Below, piece after piece: positions 10,268 to 22,034 of a stretch of DNA of 64,000 nt. Both the position numbers and the translations under genes were made by a program. The DNA comes from Siphonodentalium dalli. Lineage: Eukaryota; Mollusca; Scaphopoda; Gadilida; Siphonodentaliidae. How positions within the stretch are numbered: position 1 is the first letter of the stretch; every line of letters starts with the position of its first letter. A model generated the notes under the pieces. The model did no database searches and was not told the DNA's origin. It saw only the letters and a list, made by a program, of their open reading frames with translations. The stretch spans positions 226,242,961 through 226,306,960 of the forward strand of contig CP136066.1 of assembly GCA_032622095.1 (NCBI GenBank), given 5' to 3'.

Positions 10268-10720
10268 AAGCCCACTAAATTTTCGAACCCCCCGATCACA
10301 TTATATAAAATATATGCTACATGCTATATGTACCGTTTGAAAGAGGAAGCTCCAAAACATTGTATTTTCAACTTATTCGGTGTAATAAACTGTTAAATTG
10401 TTGTTTTTGTCTGCTCTTTGCTGAAGTTTATTCACAATGTCAATTATTTTCAATGGAAGGGAAATAACTCTATATAATTAAATATAGAGTTATTCCGCTT
10501 CCACTGAAAATAAACTATAGTTTGAATTATGTTGCAATCTTGGAGCCAAAACGGGGGAAATGATTTTATGATTTCAGCTATTTCCTTTTGCTCTATGTGA
10601 ACCTTTTGAGACACATTCATTCCAAATGGTGAGGAATTTTAATCATATTTTATGGCATAGATTGTTATTCAAACCGTATATCAAGGCAAATAATCGGAGA
10701 CTAGAAAATTAAGTAGGCCT
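10268..10720. mobile_element. MITE B copy 1 (TTAA target)
   Basis: TTAA at 10264-10267 and 10721-10724 flanks inverted termini AAGCCCACTAAATTTTCGA and AGAAAATTAAGTAGGCCT. The interior has a hairpin AATAACTCTATAT/ATATAGAGTTATT near 10465-10500. TTAA with a purine at the terminus fits Kolobok-like better than piggyBac-like elements. It is non-coding. Confidence 0.75.
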
Positions 10721-10757
10721 TTAAGTTGCCTTAATGAATTGACACTTTCCATATTAA

Positions 10758-11246
10758 AGGACACTTAATTTTCGATTGACCGATTATTAACCCTTTACCC
10801 AACAAAACGGCCCTGTGCCAATGCATTCTCTTATAGATATACGAGTCGACTATAGGTCGCCTCGCATATATAAGAGAATGCATTGGCTTAACACATATTA
10901 AAAATTATAAAATTGTCAAAGAATGTAGAAAAATATTATAAAAATTGTTAAAAAATGTAAGAATTTTTTTTTAAATTGTTAAAGAATGTAAGAAAAAATG
11001 GTAAAAAGTGTTAAAATTTTGTTTTAGGCCAATGCATTCTCTTATATATGCGAGGCGACCATTAATAAGAGAATGAATTGGCACAGGGCATAACTGTAAC
11101 AATCACAATGTGGTCAATGAACCGGTTCCAATGATATCCATATTTGTATGGTTCTATTGAGACAGACCCAAGATAATTTAGGCTGTTGCAGCTTCATTTG
11201 GGCTATTTTTCTGGGCGTTTTGTTGGGTAAAGGGTTAAGAGGGCCT
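10758..11246. mobile_element. Collapsed MITE B remnant split by MITE A copy 2
   Basis: TTAA (10754-10757) plus AGGACACTTAATTTTCGATTG is a B left end. The B right end GAGGGCCTTTAA closes at 11247-11250. Between them MITE A copy 2 has inserted at an internal TTAA. The B copy is therefore internally deleted and older than the A copy. Confidence 0.6.
10791..11234 (-). mobile_element. MITE A copy 2 (inverted orientation, most diverged)
   Basis: TTAA at 10787-10790 and 11235-11238 flanks CCCTTTACCCAACA and TGTTGGGTAAAGGG. It has two palindromic cores (about 10813-10890 and 11030-11097). The second core has lost much of one arm (GCGACCATTAATAAGAG), and the spacer is partly duplicated (AAAAATTGTTAAAAAATG repeats), giving 444 bp against 382-392 bp in other copies. 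Confidence 0.8.
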
Positions 11247-11250
11247 TTAA

Positions 11251-12855
11251 TCTGTTGTGTATTACGCCATAAGGTGGTGTAAGCTGTTTTTCAGGTTTGA
11301 TAATCTGTTGAGCAGTGAGCGAAATTCAGCGAATACATTGTGGGAGAATAGGTTTTTGTACCTTGCTCAATCGTACCGATAGAATCACGTAAATGCTGAA
11401 ATTGTAAAGTTAACGCCACCGTAAATAATATGTTCTTAATAATATGTTCTTGAAAATATAAATAATCTGATAGCCTGAAAATAATGTATAACCCATTGGG
11501 AACCCCTGGTGTAGTGAAGTGAATTATGGGTAATTTTAATTGGAGCGCGCATGTCTGTTCTGTTGGAGACTTGGATTAACCGCCATCTTTGATTTTCTGG
11601 TCATCAAGTCAAAATTGTATCGTATACACAATGTGTTTGTACCGATGGATGTATCGCGACTCGACTCGTTTTCGTGGTCATATAGGCCCTATATAACCTA
11701 TGATCACGAAAACGAGCAGAGCCGCGATATCTGATAGAATTCCAGGAATTGTACATTCACTTCCAATAGTATAGATTCACTGAAATCTGCCGTGGAAATC
11801 CCAAAATTGTAGGCTACTTTCATTTTCAACATGATTTTCCACTTTCACTTTTCACTTTTACCACGCAAAGCGACCTTAGTTGACACATATATATGGCACA
11901 CTGGCCGAGTCCATGACAAATCGTTTATGTAGAATGCTTCTTTCGTTTAATTAAATCTCACCTCGTTAAAACGCATGTCAATCGTATTTGTTTACAAATT
12001 GCATTGGGTGCGACGATTTGCAGTAGGTCCCGATTTGTGGAGGTCACTTTGCGGAAGTCCCCGAATTCGCGGAGGTCCCCTAGAATGGGCGATATATATA
12101 GATTTTAATGAGGGAACGGGTGCGTATATGTCAATTGATACATTATCTTAAACAAATAACGACACGATCATCATAATAGAGGTCTGTTCTATCAATTATA
12201 TATGCGCCGAGTTCACTTGGTGCAAATCAAACGGCGATAGGTATTCTCGTGTACCAGAAGGACTCCTTAAGTTGTGAATAAGATAAATATTTATTAGATG
12301 TTATTTAACAAGTCATTAGTTAGCGCCTATATTAGCGCTAACTAATGAATAATATTTTATATTATAATTATATTATAATTTATATTTATGGCTAATAATA
12401 TGATCTTGGTGGCGTTACCATTTCTGACTATGGTTTTTCTTGTTCTCTTTAATGCGTGCAGTCCGTCACGCTGTCAACTGCACAATATCCTTTTGTTTGG
12501 ATGGCCGCTCCCCGTTAACCCTGACTATGTGTACCACCCCTGGCCGGCCATCACTGTTTTGGCACAATTCTCGTCCGGACTTGAAAGTTTCGGTCTGGTT
12601 CAAGTTGAAGATTGCATTTGAACAATTCAAGTTGGGGTGTTTCACCTTCCCAACCTTTGGCCAAAACATTTGGAAATCTCATACACAATAACATTTCCAA
12701 ATTCCCTAACTTGGATTGACTTTGTTTTGTAATCAGGACGTCTATTATTCATTGGGGATGTTCGGATAATAAAAGCAAACGACGGGCATATGCACAGATA
12801 ATGTGGGGTGAAGGGGAAGATCACTCGATCTTTTCGACCATCCCGGAAACGAAGT
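11251..12855. other. Non-coding stretch with two clear inverted repeats
   Basis: No gene is supported. An imperfect palindrome lies at 11651-11732, with ~35-bp arms carrying CTCGTTTTCGTG. A perfect one lies at 12313-12348, with 14-bp arms TCATTAGTTAGCGC. The ORF at 12388-12621 begins with a hydrophobic stretch that could pass for a signal peptide, but it has no recognisable continuation and overlaps a second ORF in another frame. Confidence 0.5.
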
Positions 12856-12859
12856 GTCC

Positions 12860-14939
12860 AATGAAAGTGTCAATAACACTGTAGCTCAACTTGGAAAGGG
12901 AATAATTTAATGTATTACAGTCAATGGAGCGATTAGGAATATGGAAAGTTGAATGTCTAATACTAGTTTATAGACATGAAGAGAAAAGTAAAATCCAAGA
13001 TGGCTGCTGGCGGCCATGTTTTCGGCCGAATGACCCCAAAATGATGATGATCAGACTAAAGGTACGACCTGCAGCCCGTGCTAAAGGATTTAGTCATACA
13101 AAGAGTAAAATCCAAGATGGCTGCTGGCGGCCATGTTTTTTGGCCGAATGACCCCATAATTACTCGTTCCCATCTACATGTCAATATTATCATCCATGAC
13201 AAATTTCATGATGATCAGACAAATTGTACGACCTGTGGCCCGTGCTGATGTATTGAATTTTGAAATCCATGATGGCCGCTGGCGGCCATGTTTTTTGTCC
13301 GAATGACCCCAAAATGACTCGTTCCCATCTACATGTCAATATTAACATCCATGACAAATTTGATGATGATCAGACTAAAGGTACGACCTGTAGCCCGTGC
13401 TAAAGAATTTAGTCATACAAAGAGTAAAATACAAGATGGCTGCTGGCCGCCATGTTTTTTGGCCGAATGACACCAAAATTACTCGTTCCCATCTACATGT
13501 CAATATTAACATCCATGACAAATTTCATGATAATCAGACGAACAGTACGATCTGTGGCCCGTGCTAATGGAAAACATTTTGAAATTCAAGATGGCCGCTG
13601 GCGGCCATGTTTTTTGTCCGAATGACCCCAAAATGACTCATTCCCATCTACATTCCAATTTCAACAGCCATGACAAATTTTATGATGATCAGACTAAAGG
13701 TACGAACTGTAGCCCGTGCTAAAGGATTTAGTCATACAAAGAGTAAAATCAAAGATGCCTGCTGGCGGCCATGTTTTTTGGCCGTATGACCCCAAAATGA
13801 CTCGTTCCCATCTACATGTCATTATTAAAATTCTTGACAAATTTGATGATGATCAGACTAAAAGTACGACCTGTAGCCCGTGCTAAAGAATTTAGTCATA
13901 CAAAGAGTAAAATCCAAGATGGCTGCTGGCGGCCATGTTTTTGGGCCAAATGACCCCAAAATTACTCGTTCCCATCTACATGTCAATATTAACATCCATG
14001 ACAAATTTGATGATGATCAGACTAAAGGTACGACCTGTAGCCCGTGCTAAATAATTTAGTCATACAAAGAGTAAAATCCAAGATGGCTGCTGGCCGCCAT
14101 GTTTTTTGGCCGAATGACCCCAAAATTACTCGTTCCCATCTACATGCCAATATTAACATCCATGACAAATTTCATGACGATCAGACGAACAGTACGACCT
14201 GTGGCCCGTGCTAATGGATTGAATTTTGAAATCAAAGATGGCCACTGGCGGCCATGTTTTTTGTCCGAATGACCCCAAAATGACTCGTTCCCATCTACAT
14301 TCCAATTTCAACAGCCATGACAAATTTTATGATGATCGGACTAAAGGTACGACCTGTAGCCCGTGCTAAAGGATTTAGTCATACAAAGAGTGAAATCAAA
14401 GATGCCTGCTGGCGGCCATGTTTTTGGGCCGAATGACCCCAAAATGACTCGTTCCCATCTACATGTCATTATTAACATTCTTGACAAATTTTATGATGAT
14501 CAGACTAAAAGTACGACCTGTAGCCCGTGCTAAAGAATTTAGTCATACAAAGAGTAAAATCCAAGATGGCTGCTGGCGGCCATGTTTTTGGGCCAAATGA
14601 CCCCAAAATTACTCGTTCCCATCTACATGTCAATATTAACATCCATGACAAATTTCATGACGATCAGACAAACCGTACGCCCTGTAGCCCGTGCTAATGG
14701 ATTGAATATTGAAATGCAAGATGGCCACTGGCAGCCATGTATTTTTACCGAATGACCCCAAAATTAATCATTCTGGTCTAAATGTTGATGTCAACAGCTA
14801 TGACAAATTTCATAATGATCCGACCAAAGGTACGACCTGTAGACTGCATTGTTGACGCCTTACGTACACACGCACACACGGACAACGGACGACAAAGCCA
14901 TGGCAATAGCTCAAACTTTACAAAGTAAAGTTGAGCTAA
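12860..14939 (+). mobile_element. Helentron/pearl-like tandem-repeat element, copy 1
   Basis: Both copies in the window start at AATGAAAGTGTCAAT followed by GTAGCTCAACTTGG. They end at CCATGGCAATAGCTCAAAC-TTTACAAAGTAAAGTTGAGCTAA, which folds into a hairpin and is the inverse of the 5' subterminal AGCTCAACTT. Between them are about 12 units of ~150-165 bp, each with CAAGATGG(C/T)NGCTGGCGGCC, ATGACCCCAAAAT, TCGTTCCCATCTACAT and a GTACGACCTGTAGCCCGTGCTAA segment. Subterminal inverted repeats, an internal array and a 3' hairpin match Helentron-derived non-autonomous elements (HINE) and the pearl family of bivalves. The class is inference; the structure is seen directly. Confidence 0.75.
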
Positions 14940-14989
14940 TAATATAAGTGCACATTAATTTAAGAGAAATGTTCAGATAATAACTTAAT

Positions 14990-15310
14990 GATAAAGATAA
15001 TCCGAATTAATGCTTGCAAATTACTATTTTCTTGGCTTTGGGGTCAAAAATATTCGATTCGAGTCGATGAACCCACCCATCAAAGTTCAGAGTGATCAGA
15101 TATCGGTTTTTGAAATCTATTATTTTTCACCACCGATAATTTTTTAGTGGCCCAGTAAAATGGTCGACGAGAAGACGGTCTCGAACCAAATTGCGGATGA
15201 AGATGGATAACTCTAAAATCAAGTGGCTTTTTTTTCTGTCAGATATTTAAACATACCTTCAAAATTTTGTTGAAAAAAAATGTGGATAAATCAGGTGCAA
15301 TTTTATACTA
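14990..15310 (+). repeat. Dispersed repeat J, copy 1
   Basis: The segment with AAATTACTATTT, GGCTTTGGGGTCAAAA, ATTCGATTC, CCCATCAAAG, CAGAGTGATCAGATATCG and GGATAACTCTAAAAT recurs in the same order at 20085-20330, partly at 20380-20450, and at 21030-21170. No coding frame or terminal repeats were seen, so the class is unknown. Confidence 0.65.
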
Positions 15311-16030
15311 TAGTTGACTGTGGTTAGCATTATTTTTGGGCAATTAATCGATTCTGATAACTGAAGCGGCATTTAAAAAAAACGTTGTTGCTGTTGTTAT
15401 TGTTGTTGGAATCTGATATGGGGACCATCGAATCGGATTGAGTATACCTTTAAACAGACGACCCATATATATCCAAATTGGCGAGTTATCCACTGTGACT
15501 GCTGATGTGAGAGCTTGATACACACCTTGGGACCAATCGGCAAACCTCGATGATTTCCGTACGCAAATAATACCAGATGAAGGAAACGATAATCCGAGAC
15601 GTTGCGATTGACCTCGGGACAACACAAACTGCGGTATGGGACGCATAGAATGCAAAACAGAATGACAATCTGTGGAACAGAATTTGAAATTACGTGAGAC
15701 GGAATTTTGCACGAAGTCGAAGCAGGATGTAGCTCCATTTGAAATAATAAATTTGCGATATAATTTATTTCATAGCTTACTCATCTACTCATGCCTATAT
15801 TATGAGGTTTTATCATGCTGGCCTCAGACCCCATGCAGGACACAACATAAATATATATCCGGGAAACGTCATTATATTTAGTGCAGTTTCAGAACGATAA
15901 ACATATCCTTAACAGGGGCGTATAGCTGGGGTGTTCATTTTGGGAGAGGTGGTGTCTCAACCGCTTTAGTGTGATTTTTTGTTTGTTATATATAGATCAC
16001 AAGTTGAAGATGTTCCTGCGGGTTTCACAT
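15311..16030. other. Non-coding stretch, no feature recognised
   Basis: Three overlapping minus-strand frames are open around 15344-15738 without a domain, a good start or splice sites. I see no supported gene and no repeat shared with the rest of the window. Confidence 0.35.
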
Positions 16031-16038
16031 TTTTTTAA

Positions 16039-17853
16039 AGGCCCACTTAATTCTCGAACCCCCAGATCACATATATAAAACATATGCCATATTATATACC
16101 ATGAACCCCCAGATCACATATATAAAACATATGCCATATTATATACCATTTGAAAGAGGAAGCTCCAAAACGTTGTATTATCAACTTATCCGGTGAAATA
16201 AACTGTGAACATGTTGTTTTTGTAGAGTTACCAACGTGTTTTTGTCATCTGGTTTGTAGAAAATGAAAGTGTCAATGACACTGTAGCTCAACTTGGAAGG
16301 GGAATAATTTAATGTATTAGAGTCAATGGAGCGATTAGGAATGTGGAAAGTTGAATGTCTAATACTAGTTTAAAGACATGAAGAGAAAAGTAAAATCCAA
16401 GATGGCTGCTGGCGGCCATGTTTTTTGGCCAAATGACCCCAAAATTACTCTTCCCATCTACATGTCGATATTAACATCCATGACAAATTTCATGATGATC
16501 AGACTAAAGGTAGCCCGTACTAATGGATTAAATTTTGAAATCCAAGATGGCCACTGGTGGCCATGTTTTTTGTCCGAATGACCCCAAAATGACTCGTTCC
16601 CATTAACATTCCAATTTCAACAGCCATGACAAATTTTATGATGATCAGACTAAAGCGACGACCTGTAGCCCGTGCTAAAGGATTTAGTCATACAAAGAGT
16701 AAAATCCAAGATGGCTGCTGGCGGCCATGTTTTTTGGCCGAATGACACCAAAATGACTCGTTCCCATCTACATGTCATTGTTAACACCCATGACAAATTT
16801 CATGATGATCAGACGAACAGTACGACCTGTGGCCTGTGCTAATGGATTAAATTTTGAAATTCAAGATGGCCACTGGTGGCCATGTTTTTTGTCCGAATGA
16901 CCCCAAAATGACTCGTTCCCCATCTACATTCCAATTTCAACAGTCATGACAAATTTTATGATGATCAGACTAAAGGTACGACCTGTAGCCCGCGCTAAAG
17001 GATTTAGTCATACAAAGAGTAAAATCAAAGATGACTGCTGGCGGCCATGTTTTTGGGCCAAATGACCCCAAAATGACTCGTTCCTATCTGCATGTCATTA
17101 TTAAAATTCATGACAAATTTTATGATGATCAGAATAAAGGTACGACCTGTAGCCCGTGCTAAAGGATTTAGTCATACAAAGAGAAAATCCAAGATGGCTG
17201 CTGGCGACCATGTTTTTTTGGCCGAATGACCCCAAAATGACTCGTTCACATCTACATGTCATTGTCAACATCCATGACAAATTTCATGTTGATCAGACAA
17301 ACAGTACGGCCTGTAGCCCGTGCTAATGGATTGAATTTTGAAATCCAAGATGGCCACTGGCGGCAATGTTTATATTCCGAATGACCCCAAAATTAATCAT
17401 TCTGGTCTAAATGTTGATGTCAACAGCTATGACAAATTTCATAATGATCCGACCAAAGGTACGACCTGTAGCCTGCATTGTTGATGCCTTACGTACACAC
17501 GGACGACAAAGCCATGGCAATAGCTCAAACTTTACAAAGTAAAGTTGAGCTAAAGAGTGTTTTATTTTCAATAGAGGGGAATAACTCTATATCTCAAAGA
17601 TAGAGTTATTACCCTTCCATTGAAAATTCATCTTTAGTTTGAATTCTGTTGCATTCTGGGAGCCAAAAACGGGGGAATCTTTCTAGGATTTCAGCTGTTT
17701 TCTATTTCTCTATGGGCATCTTCTGAGACACAGACGTTTCATATGGTGTGAATTATAGTATTTTAATCCTATTTTATGGCATAGATTGTTATTAAAACCG
17801 TATATCAAGTCAATATAAAACAATAATTAGTGACTCAAAAATTAAGTGGGCCT
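16039..17853. mobile_element. MITE B copy 2, interrupted by a Helentron/pearl-like element
   Basis: TTAA at 16035-16038 and 17854-17857 flanks AGGCCCACTTAATTCTCGA and CAAAAATTAAGTGGGCCT. The flanking halves match B copy 1 (AAGAGGAAGCTCCAAAAC, GAATAACTCTATAT hairpin, TTGGGAGCCAAAAACGGGGG-like). A 43-bp piece (CCCCAGATCACATATATAAA..) is duplicated in tandem at 16064-16150. Most of the length is the nested insertion at 16262-17553. Confidence 0.8.
16262..17553 (+). mobile_element. Helentron/pearl-like tandem-repeat element, copy 2 (nested in MITE B)
   Basis: The termini are the same as copy 1 (AATGAAAGTGTCAATGACAC.. and ..AAGTAAAGTTGAGCTAA), but there are only about 7 internal units of ~155-165 bp. 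Because the host is a B element, comparison with B copy 1 gives the approximate empty site. It lies close to the GTTTATT/CATTTTCAATGGAAGG region, with some local rearrangement. Confidence 0.75.
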
Positions 17854-18003
17854 TTAAATGAGATATCCCTAGATAATAAAAATAAAAACTGTCGTTTAAA
17901 ATAAATTTATTGAAATAAAATATTAATCATCAAAAAATAAAATTTTAAAATTTAAACAAAGCACCCGCCTCCAATTTCAGTTTTACATGCAAGTCTTCAA
18001 ATA

Positions 18004-18328
18004 GTGTGTCTGACATTTGCAGAATGAGGTCCCCAGAGGGTGAATTTAAACTCCTCAGGCCTCAACTGCTATGGTAGACCTAGGATAAGATTGAAGTTCC
18101 CCCGTTGAAGTTGATGTTCACCCATTAGTGACCTCAATTATATATGTTATATTCTGCAAATTAGGGGATATAGAAACTGACAGAAGAGAAAAATTAACTA
18201 AACAATGTTAATCTGAGACCATATATACTTCCCAGAAGACGAGGCCTAAGCAGAATGAGGTCCCCAGAGGGTGACTTTGGTTATGCTAGCCCACTGTGTG
18301 GACCGCATTCTGCAAATGACAGACACAC
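18004..18328. mobile_element. MITE D copy 1
   Basis: The inverted termini are GTGTGTCTGACATTTGCAGA and TCTGCAAATGACAGACACAC, each bordered by TA (18002-18003, 18329-18330). The interior contains AGAATGAGGTCCCCAGAGGG twice and a GGTAGACCTAGGATAAGATT segment that shows the uninterrupted state of the site used by element T in copy 4. It is non-coding, probably TA-targeting. Confidence 0.75.
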
Positions 18329-18452
18329 TAATTCAAGGCTTGTTTATGTGACAATGATAATGTGTCCACAAAGCAAGGATGAGAGAGATGAGGCATTCTG
18401 TTGAATATTTGAGTCTTTACAATCCGAATTTTCTGAACAATTTGTGATTTAA

Positions 18453-18644
18453 CCCTTTTAGTGCCCTAATTTATGGTCTGTAGAGTGCCCTAAAAAAAAT
18501 AAAAAAATGAATTATTTTTTTTGGGTTAGGCCAATGCATTCTCTTATATATGCGAGGCGACCTTTGGTCGACTCGCATATATAAGAGAATGCATTGGCAC
18601 AGTATATATGGTCGATACAAAAATCGGACCTGGCACTCAAAGGG
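18453..18644. mobile_element. MITE G copy 1 (piggyBac-like, TTAA target)
   Basis: TTAA at 18449-18452 and 18645-18648 flanks CCCTTTTAGTGCCCTAA and GACCTGGCACTCAAAGGG. It contains a single palindromic core (18530-18602) nearly identical to the cores of family A, but the terminal sequence after CCCTTT differs from A. Confidence 0.8.
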
Positions 18645-18648
18645 TTAA

Positions 18649-19089
18649 AAGGTATGATACTTTTAGGATTTATGCTTACCATTAGCGACAAGAATGGAAA
18701 AGTTTCTCTAATTCATAGTGTCGATTGTCTCCAATTAATTCGGCTGCCGGATAAATCGTGATCATATGCGCCTAACTTTGGAGCGTTTTTTTTTCACATG
18801 ACCAAAACCTCATTCAAAATGTCGGAATAGTTAGCGGCAACAGCTATTCGAAATTAAATCAAGAATTCGGATCGATCGACAAGTAACAATGGCTGGTAGA
18901 CCTATGGGCAGAAAATGAGTGCCCGTATAATAATTGCAACAAGAGGGTGGGAGCTGTGGAAAAGTCTATTGCGCCAATTTACGGCTATTGCTCGTGACCT
19001 CAATATATTACCGGTACTAATATTTATTTAGAATTTTAGTTTATTTATTATTTATATTAATAAATATTACAAGTCTTTAGAAATACATA
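18649..19089. other. Non-coding stretch, no feature recognised
   Basis: No ORF of interest and no repeat shared with other parts of the window. Confidence 0.4.
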
Positions 19090-19093
19090 TTAA

Positions 19094-19475
19094 CCCTTTA
19101 CCCAACAAACCGGCCAAAACAAGCTTCAACAGCCTAAAATATCTTCGGTCTGTCTCAATAGAACCATACAAATATGGATATCATTGGAACCGGCTCCTTG
19201 ACCACATTGTGATAGTTACAGTTATACCCTGTGCCAATGCATTCTCTTATATATGCGAGTCGACCATAGGTCGCCTCGCATATATAAGAGAATGCATTGG
19301 CCTAAAAAAAATCTTTTTTTAACACTTTTTACCATTTTTTCTTACATTCTTTAACAATATTATAATTTTTAATGTGTTAAGCCAATGCATTCTCTTATAT
19401 ATGCGAGGCGACCTATGGTCGACTCGCATATATAAGAGAATGCATTGGCACAGGGCCCTTCTGTTGGGTAAAGGG
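19094..19475 (+). mobile_element. MITE A copy 3
   Basis: TTAA at 19090-19093 and 19476-19479 flanks CCCTTTACCCAACA / TGTTGGGTAAAGGG. Two palindromic cores with full arms lie at about 19228-19304 and 19380-19454. It is nearly identical to copies 1 and 4 and in the same orientation. Confidence 0.87.
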
Positions 19476-19479
19476 TTAA

Positions 19480-20075
19480 TATAAATCACCATGACTAGCT
19501 GCAGTAACTGGCTAGATAGGCTGACCACACCAGTTGTGTAACACTTTCGACTGTACATGGCGTGAGCATGGTTGATCTATCTGAAGGGTCTGATGGGATC
19601 AACAACTCTAAGGTGAATGATATAGGTCATTGACTCTAGAGTTCACTGCTTTCATCAAAACAAGTTTATTTGTCCACTGTTTTGATGGGAGCGGCGGACA
19701 AGTGTTCCAATCAAATCCCGACATCTGGCGGCCAGGGCGTTTCCCATATCGCATATATACTGGACAGAGCCCAGGCTCTAGATTGTGACTCTGAATTCTA
19801 TCTTACACTTCTAGGTAAAGCTATCCACGACGAACGCTTCGTCGTGGTAGCTATGATTATGTGTAAAGTAAAGTAAAGTATGATTATGTGTTCTCCGTGG
19901 CTGTCTGATGTTTAACTATTATATATGTATATAATGAATGTTGTCCGTGTTCTGAGAGTTGCCGACTTAGTGTATAAGAACCTGGGTGGTACAATTGGCT
20001 ATATACTACAGTGACCATATAGCATGCATATGACCGGAGTGAAAATCCGACTCGTGTGCGCTGACCCTCCGATTT
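19480..20075. other. Non-coding stretch with a strong short hairpin
   Basis: GCTATCCACGACGAACGC and CTTCGTCGTGGTAGC form a stem-loop at about 19820-19853, followed by a GTAAA repeat (19863-19880). A 68-codon frame across it has no recognised domain. Nothing else is supported. Confidence 0.45.
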
Positions 20076-20084
20076 TATCGGGCC

Positions 20085-20450
20085 CGATTTATCTGAATAA
20101 TCTGAATAATGCTCCCAAATTACTATTTATTTGGCTTCAGGGGTAAAAGTATTTTATTCGATTCATGAGCTCATCACCCATCAAAGCTCAGAGTGATCAG
20201 ATATCGATGTCTGAAATCTATTATTTTAATTTTAAGTGGCCCACTAAACTGTCGACGAGAAGAACTTGTCTGACCAGATAGTGGATGAAGATCGATAACT
20301 CTAAAATATAGCGGCTTTTTTGTGTCAGATATTTGACAACCAGCAAAATTTCATTGAACAAAACGTTGATAAATAACAGCCATCAAAGCTCACAGTGATC
20401 AGATACCAATTTCTTAAATCTATTATTTTTCACCACCAGCACTTTTTGGC
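20085..20450 (+). repeat. Dispersed repeat J, copies 2 and 3 (partial)
   Basis: It matches 14990-15310 (GAGTGATCAGATATCG, ACTCTAAAAT, GGATGAAGATSGATAACTC). A second partial start lies at 20380-20450 (CATCAAAGCTCACAGTGATC, CTATTATTTTTCACCACC). Confidence 0.6.
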
Positions 20451-20459
20451 AGCCTGGCA

Positions 20460-21028
20460 AGCCACTTTTTGTATAATTATTCAAGGGTTGCTAGGAAAGC
20501 CGCTAGAATGAGGGTAAGTCCTAAAACCACTGGTTTGCATTCAGACAATGACATTTCCTGGATACATATTGTGGAGTATGTCATAAGGACTCTACAGGTA
20601 TGTCAAACAAATATAAAGAAGAGAATCAGTGGCATAGCGGCGGAATACCCAACTTAATATTTGATTCATAGTGAATATCACCTACGCTCTTTATTAGTAT
20701 CTATATAGTTTGTAAACAGTAAACTGCTACAGTGCAGTATACATATAATAATTTATGTTTGATTGTCAGCATAGCTTGATAACATTAGGATGCGTTAATT
20801 ATATAATTTGGAAATTGTTTACTAAGACCAAGCCGAAAATAGGTAGTTAGAATGTTGGGAATCAGAAATAAATAACAGCTAATGGATTCGTCAGGAGGAC
20901 ATATCTCTGGCAATGAACGACCTTCACATACAGGACGTTTTATATTAGGTTTCGGTTCTTATGTTGGCAGCCTGGCGAGCTACTTTTATCTACAAAACAC
21001 CAAGTGCATTATTAAAGATGTTCAACCC
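20460..21028. other. Non-coding stretch, no feature recognised
   Basis: Short frames only (for example 20469-20657, and 20882 onward, which runs into repeats). No gene is supported. Confidence 0.35.
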
Positions 21029-21029
21029 A

Positions 21030-21320
21030 AATTAATATTTCTTTGGCTTTTTGGGGTAAAAATATCTCATTTGAGTCGAAAAACCCACCCAAAAGGTCAG
21101 AGTGATCACATATCGATTAAAAAAAAAAATTCTTTCCCCAAGATATGTAATTTTTGGTGGCCTGGCAAATATTTGTCAAGCTCCCATAGGGAGCCTCGCA
21201 TATATAAGAGAACACATTGGCCTAACAATATTTACCTTGACCTGGTTAGCCAGTGCACTCTCTTATATATTTGAGACTTGCATATAAGAGAATGCACTGG
21301 CACAGGGTCTTTAATGCTTC
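21030..21320. repeat. Dispersed repeat J fragment followed by a family H-like core fragment
   Basis: Positions 21030-21170 match repeat J. From about 21180 the sequence switches to H-type cores: CTCCCATAGGGAGCC loop, CATATATAAGAGAA and ATTGGCCTAACAATATTTACCTTGACC, then a second core ending ATGCACTGGCACAGGGTCTT and TTAATGCTTCACAAGCATGG. The H termini are missing or degraded. Confidence 0.55.
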
Positions 21321-21643
21321 ACAAGCATGGATAAAATGAATACAAATAGAATTCAAATTGGCAAGTTAGCTGGCATCCACAGAATGCAATAAGATATGTG
21401 TTCAATGCAATTAGATATGTGTTCTCCCTCATTGGACACACACCCCATCACTCAACACCTACTAACCATTCGACATCCCATCACTCCACCCCTGCTAACC
21501 ATTCGACAACCACCCCATCACTCCACCCCTGCTAACAAATCATACAAATATTTACATAAGCAATCATATTACATTGTATCTTCTCAAGCCATGCATATTG
21601 ATCAAACCTTTATTTTTTAAGAAATAACTATTGTTTCGATTAA

Positions 21644-21975
21644 AGGGGTTCTGTACACTAAAATTGGTAATTTATGGGACCATCTCCTTTTATACTCAAC
21701 AAAATATATGCAACAAATGAATGAATTTGAGCCATGGATTTGTGCAAAATATGCTCTTGTGCTCTATGAACGATGCAAACAACATGGTAATTATAATGAA
21801 AATGAATTCATTTTCATTATAATTACTATGTTGTTTGCATCGTTCATAAAGTAAATGAGTGTATTTTGCACAAATCCATGGCTCAAATTCATTCATTTGT
21901 TGCATATATTTTTTTGAATTTTATACTAGTAGGAGATGGTCCCATAAATGGCAAGATTTAGTGTACAGTACCCCT
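21644..21975. mobile_element. MITE E copy 1, long foldback (TTAA target, Kolobok-like)
   Basis: TTAA at 21640-21643 and 21976-21979 flanks AGGGGTTCTGTACACTAAA and TTTAGTGTACAGTACCCCT. The two halves are near-complete inverted copies (arms share GCAACAAATGAATGAATTTG and GATTTGTGCAAAATA), meeting at AATGAATTCATT near 21811. The transcript would fold into a hairpin of about 150 bp. TTAA with an AGGG terminus is typical of Kolobok-type elements. Confidence 0.82.
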
Positions 21976-22034
21976 TTAACGTCATGAGTTATAACCAAAC
22001 AATTTTGAAGACAAATTCTATAAAGCGCATAGTA

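Noticed and set aside
15344-15738. Three overlapping minus-strand ORFs
   Set aside because: All three frames are open together, which suggests a lack of stops rather than coding; nothing recognisable.
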